A DNA stretch of 64,000 nt from Fusarium oxysporum f. sp. lycopersici 4287 (taxonomy: Eukaryota; Ascomycota; Sordariomycetes; Hypocreales; Nectriaceae), in contig NC_030990.1 in NCBI RefSeq assembly GCF_000149955.1, positions 1,842,502 to 1,906,501 of the forward strand, in the 5' to 3' direction. Under the pieces are notes generated by a model. The model did no database searches and was not told the origin of the DNA. It was given only the letters and a program-made list of their open reading frames with translations. How positions within the stretch are numbered: position 1 is the stretch's first letter; every line of letters begins with the position of its first letter. Shown in pieces: positions 1 to 10,639 of the stretch. The position numbers were made by a program, and so were the translations under genes.

Positions 1-915
1 CGTCAAGTCTGACGGCAATAGTAGAAGTACGTCCAAGTATCGAATACCTCCTCGAGAGCTTCACAAGGGTCCAGGCACAGGTTTTATAGTGCGCCAACTT
101 ATGAATGGTGTTCAATAAGCCACTGCACAAGTCCGGTTCCATCCTCGGTCCAATATCTTCGAGTAGCATTGTTGAAAGACTTGATATTCTCGATATATCG
201 GCAAAGGTGTTGATAATCAACTCCAGCTTCTTGTCCAATGCTGATGTGTTGGATGGACCTTGTGCCAACTTGATTTGAAAAGCATCTATTCTGGAAATAA
301 GCACTTGGCTCAGTCTCATATACTCCCTCTTATCGTCATTCATTGTGAATCGAGCCATTTCTTTCTTGACTTTCTTTAATATGGTATCAAAGCCTTGTCT
401 TTGGCCGCGCCTGATGAATCTCGCTCTGCTCATTATTCGGCTTCGACACATAGAGATGACGATACTGATAATCCGACAATGAAGGCTCTCAGAAGATACT
501 GGCCTTTTCATCAGAGGGTTCAGAAGATGCCTGCTTTGGCCCTTGACTCACCTGGAGTCTCCCGATTGAGTGATCTGAATATCTTATCAAACCCTTCCTT
601 GACAGCGTCAAGATACGACGATGAGTTATGACTATCTTTTGCATTGGCTGCAACCATCACCACAACACTAGATTTCTTCTCTTCTACGCAGACTGCTGTG
701 ACGCTCATAGCATCATCTCGAATACTCGAAAGAAACGCCAGTGTTGACGTGAGTAACTTCTCATCCTGCAAAGACAGTGCCCTGTTGATGTCTGCTTTGC
801 GTACAGGTTCACAGTCTTGAATACTGTTCTTTTGGGGCTTGCAGCCAATTCTACCAAGGTAGTAAAGAAGGGCGATGTTTCGAGCACATTCGATCTCGGT
901 GTTAGTCACTGGCAT
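1..915 (-). CDS. Uncharacterised fungal protein, N-terminal part, cut by left edge
   Basis: Start ATG at 915-913. Exon 1 is 915-552, then a 53-nt intron (551-499) with a GTGAGT donor and CAG acceptor, and exon 2 runs open from 498 to the edge. About 287 residues are visible. The N-terminus carries ECARNIALLYYLGRIG, and exon 2 contains a Cys/Arg-rich helix (SMCRSRIMSRARF) followed by a mostly helical, charged region. I recall similar arrangements in a large family of uncharacterised Fusarium proteins, but no catalytic motif is visible here and I assign no function. The frame across the splice is continuous, which supports the model; without the intron the frame stops at the GIF codon near 523. 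The gene lies about 950 bp downstream of the CHD1 stop on the same strand. Confidence 0.6.
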
Positions 916-1868
916 ATCTGGCTGAAACTAGCTAGAACAGGGAGTCGCATAGAATATTGGACATCTCAAAGAAAGCAACTATCAGATATCTACGAAGCAA
1001 CCGTATTTTCAACCTCCATGCCAATATGCCTGATGACGAGTAACACACATTGTGGTTGGTTGCAGCCTGCAGGAGGCCGACCAGCGGCAAGCTTGCAGCA
1101 GCCTTGTAACAGGCATCACCATGTGCTACATAATCACAGCATTATATATACTGCGTGAAAATATCATACATATCGAGGTGGGACAGATTACTGCGAACCT
1201 TGGAGTTATTCATCTTTCTTTATAGTTTAGAGCTTCTATCAACCCAAGCAGAAGCCTTCGCCTGGCAGTTGTTGCTCGTTTCTTTTTTATCCACCGTCCA
1301 TACCATGCAGTAATCTTCATCTAACAACAATATGGATCTCTACGCATTGTGTTGGTCTCCGCGTCACCCTCTCACCTCCTATTCTTGAGGTGTATTGAGC
1401 AGATGACCAATACCGAGCCCCAGATAACAAATCCAGTTCAACAAAGACACGCAACGCTAGCCCAGCTCAAATGCATAAGACGTGCCCCCCCAACGTACCT
1501 GTGTATAATCTTGGCAACAGCCAAGTCGATCAAGACGAGACAACTCCACCTATGACAAGTCCTATGCCATGCTATCCGGGTATGATCTGAACCGGAGCCT
1601 CAAATCTTTCCACACCTAGCTCTTGCTCAAAATGCAGTGAAGTGTAGTAAAGGGCAAACATGCTGACAGCCCCTGTCTTTTGAGGTATGCGCAACCAAAC
1701 GCCGATCCTATGCCGGAAACTGAATAAAAAGATGCTCAAGTCATAATGAAACAATATCAGGTATTATCTGCTCGTAACAGGTAGGTAGGTGTGTTTGGTT
1801 TGGTTTCGTACTGATTGTTCCTTGTTAGGAATCGTCCGTTGCTTTTCTCAAGCCGACGGTGACGGTGA
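916..1868. other. Intergenic between left-edge gene and CHD1 3' end
   Basis: No convincing coding region is seen. It should hold the promoter of the left-edge minus-strand gene and the 3' UTR of CHD1. A tandem GGTAGGTAGG run sits near 1780. Short open frames on both strands lack coding-like codon use. Confidence 0.6.
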
Positions 1869-4800
1869 CTATGCACCATTGGTTTTGGTCGAACCGGATC
1901 CCTTGCTACGGGAATGTAGAGTGCGATACATGTTGCTCAATCGCTTTCCCGTGACGCTCTTGCTTGTATCATCTACGGGCCACAAAGCTGCCAGAAAGTC
2001 CCTATCATCAGTGTTAGTTGGGCCCGTCACAAGAAGCTGTCCATCATCATAAGACTTACCAGAAGTTGCTCTTGAGACCTTCGTCAGCAGCAGTGGCCGC
2101 CAATTTCTCGTCGAGGAAAGTGCCGATAACGACCAGCTCGACGCCAAAGATAGACGCCCGCTCCTTGCTTGACTTGACGTTGTCCTTAGTTGTAGAGAGA
2201 ATCCTCTCAAAGTTCTCTCGGACCGGTTTGAGTAGAAACCAGATCATGGCGTCGTTGTCCTCAGCTCTCTTATCTTTGTTGTCGCCAATTCGGCGAAGTT
2301 CGTCCAGCCTTCGCAGAGCCTTGGCTCGGCGCTCATCCTGAGGATGCGAGTCATGGGCTCGCTCTCGCTCTCGCTCTCGTTCGCGATCACGATCACGATC
2401 ACGATCACGATCTTCACGATGTCGGTCATGTCGTCGATCATCACGACGGTCGTCACGTCGGTCATCTCGGCGGTCTTCCCGACGATCGTCGCGATGACTG
2501 TGGCTGAGGCGATGTTTATCATGTCGCCGGTCATCCCGTCGTTCATCTCGGCGCTCATCACGACGGTCCTCATCATCCCGATGACGCCGCTTCTCTGACC
2601 TCTCCCTGTCCTCTCCATGCTTACTGGATCGACGATGCTCCTCGATGCGGCGGTGCTTAGGGCTGCGGCTATCTTCATGAGATAGATGTTTCCGCTTGAA
2701 ATCCGGTCGTGGGGTTCCACGCTCCTCCGCATGGCTTCGGGATCGGTGCAGGTCACCATGGAGGTGGTCTCTGTCGCGGTCGCGAGACTTCTTGCCGTTG
2801 TGCGGAGCAGGAGACGCTGTGGCACTCCCGCGGTGGCCATTGGCAAGTGACTTTTTGTTGTTGCGGTGATGATTCTCTACTGCTCGCTGCACAACACGAT
2901 CATTAGAGTGCTTCGCTTGCAGGACTGAAAGCAGGTACTCTGACCGCCGAACAAGGTGAACGGCGCCAGGAGCCTTCATCTTGTCATTACCCTTGCTACG
3001 TTCCTCTTTCTTCTCCACGCGATGTTCTTCGAGGAAGAGTTTGTCTGCCATGTCCAGATCAGGATCGTCGCGAATCTGCGGCCAAGCGCCAAAGCCGTGT
3101 CTGTCAATACCGACTAGGAGCATAGCATCTTCCTTAGCGCCCCAAGCACAAGAGTAGCTAGCAGCCTTCGTCGCGTCAGGGAGACGAAACGTGTGCCAGT
3201 CATTGTGGCTGCGAATGACTTGTCGGAGAAGTTGAAGCTGCTTCGGACGTTCGATGGCCGTTTCAGCATTGACTTTCTTGAGATCGCCAAAGTCTATCAG
3301 GACAGCTTTGCGGTCCTTCTTCGTGAGAGTCTTCCCGAGTCTCTTTTCTTCTTCCACCATCTGAGCATAGTTATCGTCCACGGCCTCCTTGGCTGCCTTG
3401 ATGAATTCATCGAGGACCGACTTGACGTAGTCTGGATCCCTTTCTTTCAGCTTGGCTTCCTTGATGATTTCATCGCCGCGGTCATCCATTGAGCCGTAAC
3501 GGAAATAAGCCTTTATTAGACTACGTTGTTCCTTATCGTTCAAAGGGCGCTTAGGGTCGAGAGGCACGGGCCGTCGGTCATCCTCCTCCTTGTCTTGCTG
3601 CTCCTTCTGACGTTTCTTGAGGCGAACATCACGCTCGCTCTCTCTGTGGCGGCTCTTGATGGCCGCTCTGCGTGGAGCACTTTCAGCCGCCACCTTCGCA
3701 ACGTAGGCCTCATGCTGTTTCTTTTCTTCCTCGGCCTTAATTTCGGCGATCTTATCGGCGGGGATAATTTGATCCCAATCAAGGTTGATATCATCCACTT
3801 TCACATCAGTAATTTGCATGAAATTGTCCCAGTCGATGCCGCCACTGCTTAGGTTTATCTTGTCGTCGACCTTCGTCTTGGTGACCTCAGCGTTCTCAAG
3901 AATCGAGTCAATGTCGAGTTGTTCAAGCCGTTCTTGGTTGCCGCTCTGTTCGAACATCTTAGATGATCGCATCTTGAGAACCATTTGGATATCTTCAGAC
4001 GAAGACGGGCCTTCGACCCTGAGACCCTTCTTGTTGAGTTCCTCCTTGAAAGCTGCCTTACCATCGTCAGTGACACCAGCCTGGATGGTCAGGTATTCGA
4101 GTAAGAGTTTGTTGCGAGCCCTTTCGAGAACCTCCTCCTCGACAGTCTCCTTGGACACTAGGCGGTAGATGTTTACAGGACGCTTCTGGCCGATGCGATG
4201 GGCACGAGCCATGGCTTGCAAATCAGCTTGAGGGTTCCAATCAGAGTCGAAAATGATGACAGTGTCTGCCGTCATGAGGTTGATTCCAAGACCACCTGCA
4301 CGAGTAGAGAGAAGGAAGCAAAAGTCATCGCTGTCATCAGCGTTGAAGTGGTTGATGGCCATGCGTCGGGGGCCAGCAGCAATAGTGCCGTCCAGTCTCT
4401 GGAACTTGTAACCTCGCAGAGAGCAGTAGTCACCAAGAATATCAAGCATTTTGACCATCTGACTGAAAATCAGGACTCGATGGCCATCTTTGTTTAGCTT
4501 GGAAAGAAGTTGATCGAGTAACATCATCTTTCCACTACTGGCAATTAAGCCCTTGATTTGATCTTCACGGCGGACGCTGCCGGCCAGGACCTTCTCCTCA
4601 GCACCAGGAAACATGTAAGGATGGTTACTGATCTTCTTTAGTTCCATCATGATATTCAGGAGAGAGTTCTTGTGTCCATTAGTGGCGTCGCAAAGGGCTG
4701 TGTAGTTTCTGGTCAGGATGTTCTTGTAGTACTCCAGCTGGACATCTGAAAGCTCAACGCGGATAATCTTTTCAGTCTTGGGAGGAAGATCTGACTCGAC

Positions 4801-6996
4801 GGTTTCCTTGGTTCGTCGCAGAATGAAAGGTGCAATGGCCTTGTGAAGCTGTTGTAGTTTTTCTTGTGCATCGCTGGCAGAAAGGGAATCAAGATCTTCG
4901 TCAATGTCAACTTTGCCGGGGTTAAGAAAGTCGAGCAGAGCAGAAAGTTCGGCCAAGTTATTTTGAATAGGTGTTCCTGTGATCAGGATCTTGCAAGGAA
5001 TGCCAAAGCTCACCAGCCGGTTGTATAATTGGGATTCACGGTTCTTGAGGCGATGAGCCTCATCAACAGCGAGCGTCTGCCATTTGATAGACTGCAGGAA
5101 TTGCCAATCCTGGAGAATAAACTCGTATGAAGTGACAAGGACATTGAACTTGGGCTTCTTTGGGTTGCCATCTACGAGCAGCTCGTGCTCACGAATGATT
5201 TTTCGAGCATCCTCGGGCCCCAGGTAGACAACATAGTTGATGTCAGGGGACCAATGATTGAAAGTGTCGCACCAAGCCGGGATGACACTGAGAGGAGCAA
5301 CCACAAGTGATGGTCCCTCCTGACGTCGAGCATTACGGAGCCAGCTGAGGAATGATACAGTCTGCACCGTTTTTCCGAGACCCATTTCATCGGCGAGAAT
5401 CACGTTGTTGCCCTTTGTCCAGTTCAAACACAGGAAGTTGAGACCCCGAAGCTGAAAGTTGCGGAGTTCGCCGCCTTTGATGAAATCGGGTTGCTCCTCG
5501 AGCTTCACCATCCGTGATCTCGTGTCGAGGTTCGTCTCCTTCCGGTCTGACTGCCACGAGCGTGATGCTCGATCAAGGTATTGGTCAATCTGGTCTTGGA
5601 ACGCGTCGCTGATTTCTGACGCGACCTCCCATGTGCATTCTTCGTACGTGAGGCCCTTCCACTTGACAAGATACTCAGTATCGTCTTCACCGTCTCGTAC
5701 AGCTACCACTCGCTCGACCTTCGTGTAATCCTCAAATGCTTCCTCGTCTCGCTCGCGGTCAAGGAAAAATTGCTCCTTCGTTTCGGGGGGGATATCATCG
5801 CCGACGCGGATGTCCACCTCGTACTCAATCACCTTTCTAAAGTAATTCTCAACTTTACGGTAACCTCGATAATCTCGAATGTCTTGGAACGTCTCCCAAG
5901 TGTCATGCAAGTGCGACTTGCCTTGCCACTTGATGAAGTATTCGAAGTCGTTCTTAGTCAACCCATAGGAGATTTCGAATCCGTCTTTGAGCCTATGCCG
6001 GACTACTTTTTCTATATATGGTGAATCGTCGATGTAGTCAACGGTGTAGGCCATGGGGGCGAGCTCGTCGTCATCATCATCCTCGTCAACGTCGCTCTCT
6101 TCGTATGCTCCTTGTTGTACCTGTGCAGCGCGACGACTCGACCAGCGCTTTTCAGCAAGGGCGAGATCTGGCTGTGCCTCGCGTTGCATTCGAGCCTTCT
6201 TCTGCAGGCTCTTTGCGCGAGCACCACCATATGTGTCGGAGTCGGAGTCGGAATCGGCTGTGGAGGCACGCAATGTTGGAGTTCCAATCTTGGATGCTGA
6301 GATGACCGTGTTAGACCGTGATGGTGGCGAGGGTAGGCATTGCACATGAGAAGAGATCGGCAACTTACAAGGACGGGAGGATTCAACACGTCGTCGTTTG
6401 ACTGTACGACGGTTGACAGGGGGTTCAGAATCCGAATCATCAGATTCGACCTGCATACGTGAGTCAATGATATATCCTGATATCGAATTGCGGTGATGAC
6501 CTACAATCTTTCGTTGTTCTCGAGGTCGCGTCTATCTTCTGGTCAGCAAGCTTGAAGAGAGTTTGAGTGAAAAATTTTCACAACGTACACTTCTTCTCAA
6601 CCCATAGAGCTCTGGATTAGCCTTGATATATTCGTCTTCCTCGACAGGAGCTTTGCGCTTGGAGGCTCGATTCGAGTCGGTAGAGCTGTCGCGGTCTTCC
6701 ATCGCGTCTTCGTTCTGTGATGGGAGGCTCTCCTCCATATCGAAGTCTCCGTCATCAGACGCATTGTCTTCGCTGGATTGCTCACTCGCTGACATGTGTG
6801 TATTGTCGTGGGCAATATTGGAATCGTTGTTCGCCTCGTCTGAGGATGCCGGTGATGGTTGATCGAGCGTGAGATCGGGGGCATCATGCGAGTCGCTATC
6901 GGTTGCATGATCTCCTGTATCAAACGACATGCTGATTCCATCAACCGGCGACAAATGTCCATTGGAGGGACCCCCCAAAGTAGGGGTGGACATCAT
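1869..6996 (-). CDS. CHD1: Chromodomain helicase DNA-binding protein, ATP-dependent chromatin remodeller
   Basis: Nuclear Snf2-family ATPase that slides and spaces nucleosomes during transcription. Five exons: 6996-6589, 6531-6505, 6450-6369, 6296-2060 and 2001-1869; introns are 54-72 nt, giving about 1628 aa. The 27-nt exon 2 joins YGLRRS to TRPREQRKI. The 72-nt intron 3 is a multiple of three, so retention would keep the frame. Order: acidic N-terminus, tandem chromodomains (about 266-335 and 363-420; YFIKWQGKSH, YLVKWKGLTYEECTW), helicase with Walker A DEMGLGKT (about 474), DEAH box (about 587), motifs V/VI (STRAGGLGINL, ARAHRIGQ), then SANT/SLIDE-type region and a C-terminal DUF4208-like helix bundle. 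Between these lies a long Arg-Asp/Arg-Glu run (2340-2560). The last exon (SNFW to DFLAALWPVDD) is found only by splicing at 2059-2002. Start is the first of two adjacent ATGs; 6993 is equally possible. Confidence 0.95.
2340..2570 (-). repeat. Low-complexity RD/RE coding repeat inside CHD1
   Basis: Imperfect hexanucleotide and trinucleotide repeats (GATCAC units at about 2386-2412, CTCTCG units before them) encode alternating Arg-Asp and Arg-Glu. This is a mixed-charge domain and a likely site of length variation between strains. Confidence 0.8.
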
Positions 6997-9150
6997 GTTG
7001 GTGATGATACAGGCTACCTACTGAGGACGCGACGATATTAGCTGATATTCTAGCCTGACGTGTGCGCTTGAGAGATTAACGGAATGACGCGACTCCGGCG
7101 ACCCATAAACGACCCCTAGAACGTCTGAATATTGGGGAAACGGTAGAGATGAAGTACTTGTCGCATCCCGTGTAAGTTATCGATGGTCGCTTGATGGAAA
7201 CCCCGAACTCGCAATTGAGAGAACCAGGTAACTCGGGTGCGGCGTATCGGGCCACAGGAGGGTCCAGACGAACGTGGAGCATCGAATCCATCAAATTGCA
7301 TCGAATTATTGCGTATATAAGGCTCTTGAGGAAGCAATATCGTGATGGGCAAGGCCGAGGCCGAGGCGGGATCGACGATAGGCGACAGGCCAGCAAGCCA
7401 GAAGCGCGGTAGAGACTAGAAGGGGCAGGAAGGGTAGGGGAAACTCACAAGTCATTAAAGTATAACATGCAGACGAAAACCAACATGTAGATAGTATCGG
7501 CTGTCTGTCGGGAAGTGTTTGGGGGTATCGGGGGCCCGGTGACGTGGGTAGGGGACGGGAGAATCAATTTGGTGGAGAGGCAGGAACCTGAAGATTTGGA
7601 TTGATTGCACGGGGGGTGAGAGGCTGAGAGCACCTGAGAGGTGGAGCGTGTATCACGTGATCTTCAGCCACCAATCCACTGACGCGAGAGCAATGCCCAA
7701 ATGACAGCGAATTTATAGTTGATAAGTAAACACAGTATAATGCAGAGCTTTGGGTATCGTTACCTGGTTATGTTTTTCAACTTGCATCAATATGTCCGCT
7801 TCTGACTGTTTGGGTTTGAAGTTGCATCTATTTCTCAATGTCTATTATTTTTCTGTTGCGTGTATAGCCAATGAACGTGACAGACTAGCGCCACTACCCT
7901 GGATGCCCAAGGACCGTATTGTTCTTATTGAGAGTTTGACTGTAGTGGAAGTATGGATAGATCATTGCCTGAGGCCAGGGCGTGAGTCCGGGTACTAGGT
8001 ATCTAGGTAGAGCCTACCTTAAGGAATTGGTGCTTCTGCTGATTATTCTACTTTTCTATCGACGCTCTTCTACTTTAATCTCCCAACTCAATGCTGAAAA
8101 TTAGGACCAGAAAGAAAGTGACTGTTATGCGAAGGAATTAAGGCAGATCGCACAACCGATGTAGCTTCTCTCTCTCTACATATACCTACATATGTTCCAA
8201 ATAACATTACACAAATCCGATATGGTTTACCTTCAACGCACTCTATTCACTGGAAACAGTATCATACTAAATTTGTGTTTTGATCGATAATGCTTGTCAT
8301 GTGGCACAGAGAGCGGATTGGCCCATGTTTAATGGTAAAATTGTTACCTTGAACTCATAATACGGGGCGGTATTGTGTGCAATATGATATTTTGACACCT
8401 ACTATAAGCCACCGCGACCTCAACTCTGATGTGATATAATCCAATGCATAGGACGTGTTTGTTGACACAGAGCAGAGTGGTGTGTAGTGTGAGTGAGTCA
8501 GCTCTGTCCGGTTCGGGTTCTTTTCTACGAAAAAAGGCACCGAATTATTCACCTGATGGATTGACACCTTGAAGAACCTAAGGTTAGAGTCATGTTAGGG
8601 GATGGCAAAAAGCTCAAGTTCGATCCTAAGAAGGGGGAAAACATAGTTTGATAACTTTTGGATAGACCTCTCTACCTACTACGTAGGTACCTAGGAAAAT
8701 ATGCAAGGTCACTTTTGCCCCGCGCCCGGGTTACTAACTACTTACCTATGATGCGTGATACCTGTTGCTGCTTTAGTGTGACATCCGACTGATGCGTACC
8801 GCCTTACTCTGGCCTCGCGGTCAGAGCGATCCGTTACGGTCCCTTTTCTTTTTTCTTTCTCTCTGCCTATCCCTGCCCTGAGGTTCATTTGGTTCAAACG
8901 CCTTGTGAATTCCTGTATCACTCCTCGGTGTACATAACCGCTCCGGTTTAACACATACCTACATAAGAAGTACTTAGAAGTGTCATTCTCAATTGCGACA
9001 TCTATACTCCGTACTCACAAGGTTATTTCCATCTTTTATACGGATAACTGCAGTATGGATGTGGAAAACTTTGCTAAACTTGCAGAGTAGTTATTGTGTT
9101 GCGTGTTTATTAGTTATTAAGTTTTAAGTAAGCTTTTCATACAAGCAAAG
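6997..9150. other. Long intergenic region upstream of CHD1
   Basis: About 2.1 kb with no supported gene. It should hold the CHD1 promoter and 5' UTR (7000-7450 is moderately GC-rich). From about 7650 onward it is AT-rich, with scattered CTACCTA/TAGGTA motifs (for example 8672-8695, which includes an ACGT-centred palindromic CTACGTAG). Small open frames of 60-82 codons on both strands show no coding-like codon pattern. Confidence 0.6.
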
Positions 9151-9163
9151 TCTCATCTCAGCA

Positions 9164-9170
9164 TATAAAA
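9164..9170 (+). promoter_or_regulatory. TATA box ahead of the paired RNA elements
   Basis: A clean TATAAAA followed by a CT-rich stretch (9171-9208) ending TTCACTTTACAATG looks like a fungal core promoter with an initiator near 9200. The first RNA-like element starts about 60 nt downstream, and no comparable TATA box precedes the second copy, so one precursor transcript is likely. This is inference from position. Confidence 0.45.
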
Positions 9171-9227
9171 CCCCTCTCCTCCCACTCCCCCTCTCTCTTC
9201 TTCACTTTACAATGCAGGTTACATATT

Positions 9228-9378
9228 GCGGGAAGTACATTCATACCTACCCTTTGCACATACGACACACGTCGCACCAATGATGAGCCCATAATGATAG
9301 AGCTGTCTCGCCCGCAGGGTAGAGTCGCTTGAGGAAGTTCTTTGACTTACCTGTCATATTGGGAACTGAGGTATAACA
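9228..9378 (+). ncRNA. C/D-box-like structured RNA element, copy A
   Basis: First of two diverged direct repeats spaced about 220 bp apart. It contains a perfect C box ATGATGA (9280-9286) and a D box CTGA (9366-9369), about 90 nt from C to D. ACC before the C box can pair with GGT after the D box. Inside, CTGTCT (9303-9308) can pair with GGGTAG (9317-9322) around a loop ending CCCGCA, using G-U wobbles. The stretch before the D box, ATTGGGAA, is identical in copy B and is where a guide sequence would lie. Homology to copy B also extends about 50 nt upstream of the C box (GCGGGAAGT, CTACCCTTTG), which is unusual for a simple C/D snoRNA. No rRNA target was identified from memory. Confidence 0.45.
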
Positions 9379-9447
9379 ACCCATCTGTTTACTTGCTTTG
9401 CATTCTTAAGGTCGCTTTTTGGTTCCTTACTCCTGCGGCCAGACCAG

Positions 9448-9599
9448 GCGGGAAGTCTGGCTATTTCTACCCTTTGTACACAAACTAGTCGCGCCTATGA
9501 TGAACCCATGGTAATGAAGCTATCCACCCGCAGGATAGAACTACCCAAACGAGTGGCCTCTAAGGCTATCTGTTACATTGGGAACTGAGGCACAATAAA
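9448..9599 (+). ncRNA. C/D-box-like structured RNA element, copy B
   Basis: Second copy of the element. C box ATGATGA at 9497-9503 and D box CTGA at 9585-9588, about 92 nt apart. The terminal pairing is GCC with GGC, so one A-U pair of copy A is replaced by G-C. The internal hairpin is CTATCC (9520-9525) with GGATAG (9533-9538) around loop ACCCGCA, fully Watson-Crick where copy A uses wobbles. These pairing-preserving changes support a structured RNA. An alternative is a pair of decayed repeats, since most differences are transitions; the intact boxes and stems argue against pure decay. Confidence 0.45.
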
Positions 9600-10021
9600 T
9601 TTCTTTTTACGACTTAATATGTGGCGCAGTCTATTGTTTCTGGGAAAGTTATCTGTACACGATAGGAACAAAAGATTTTCTCAGTCATCTTATACGGCTC
9701 ATCAGAAGGTGCAGAATGAACAATTGCACAAGGAAAAGCTATATTGCTTGACAATCTGTAGAATAGTACGCTTGTTTATTGCTAAATTCCAGTACAAGGG
9801 AACCCATAACCGTCACCACCCGCGCTGTCTTGTCCAGCCTGCTTCATTACATGCCGCATGTCTTTTGCAACTCTTTAGTTTGGCCCAGATGATCTGAAGA
9901 GACCCGCATCGATGATTTTGCTGGAGTGAGAGATGCACAAAGCTTGTGGTGCTAACAGAAGAGTGATACTGTCGTTTGTGGCTCTAGTGAAGAGTGGCCA
10001 GAATAATCTTGGAACGACGAA
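9600..10021. other. Region downstream of the RNA element pair
   Basis: No supported gene. It holds the likely 3' part of the host transcript on the plus strand and the 3' flank of the small minus-strand gene candidate. An open frame at 9619-9897 begins without strong context and has no family signature. Confidence 0.5.
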
Positions 10022-10260
10022 TTAGGGTTTGTGACTCAATAAGATTGTGGTCAAGGGATATAGCTTACATAATGTACAACGTCTTTCAAGACGTGCCTTA
10101 TAAGTCTGATGCAGGTTGGTGATTCTGTATCCGAGGTCGAAACCGGTGGTGTAGTATTTGAAAACAAATATCGCATCGTAAACTTCGGCCTTAGAGGTTT
10201 CGTTAAGATCATAACGGAAAACCCAAAGCAACATACATTGGATGTGCCTGGCGTTGGCAT
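10022..10260 (-). CDS. Candidate small spliced gene, unknown product
   Basis: Start ATG 10260-10258 (MPTPGTSN), a 47-nt intron 10236-10190 with a GTATGT donor and AAG acceptor, then exon 10189-10022 in the same phase, giving about 63 aa (AEVYDAIFVFKYYTTGFDLG and onward). The second exon strongly prefers C or T at third codon positions, as in neighbouring real genes. Upstream on this strand is a pyrimidine-rich leader (about 10740-10640) and a probable 5' UTR intron (about 10409-10296, GTGGGTAAG to TTATAG). An unspliced 94-codon frame (10306-10022) overlaps and shares exon 2. A further intron after 10066 (GTAAGC) could change the C-terminus. No family recognised. Confidence 0.35.
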
Positions 10261-10639
10261 TCTGTGATAGTGCTGGCTGGGAGTTGTCGATTTCCCTATA
10301 AGTCATGTAGGGTTGTCAGCCGAAGCCGGTGGAGCCGTAAGGTTTGTACACAAGCATCTTTAGGCTCTGAATCCTCAGAATTCAGTTCTCCCCATATAGT
10401 CTTACCCACCTTTAGTATAAGTCGATGCCTGGTAGCTTAGACATGCCCAAGGGAACGGCAGAGTCGTAGACCGGTGGTGATCTGTGTGGAGAATGTGTTG
10501 GATCGTCGATTAGGCGACGTGGTGAAAAGCGAGGCGATAATGATGGGCCAAATCTCGCTGATGATGGAGGATGATACGGACTATTATGGGAATGGATAGA
10601 AGAAATGGCCGATCGCGATAGTCAGTGAGGCTTGTGGGT

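Noticed and set aside
2344..2598. Open frame on the plus strand inside CHD1 with Ile/Thr repeats
   Set aside because: It is the antisense shadow of the RD/RE repeat in a clearly coding CHD1 exon.
8610..8640. AAGTTCGATCC resembling a tRNA B box
   Set aside because: No matching A box or acceptor stem upstream.
9228..9599. Interpretation of the repeat pair purely as RIP-decayed transposon relics
   Set aside because: Many differences are transitions, but both C and D boxes are intact and the stems stay paired, which decay would not preserve. It remains the main alternative.
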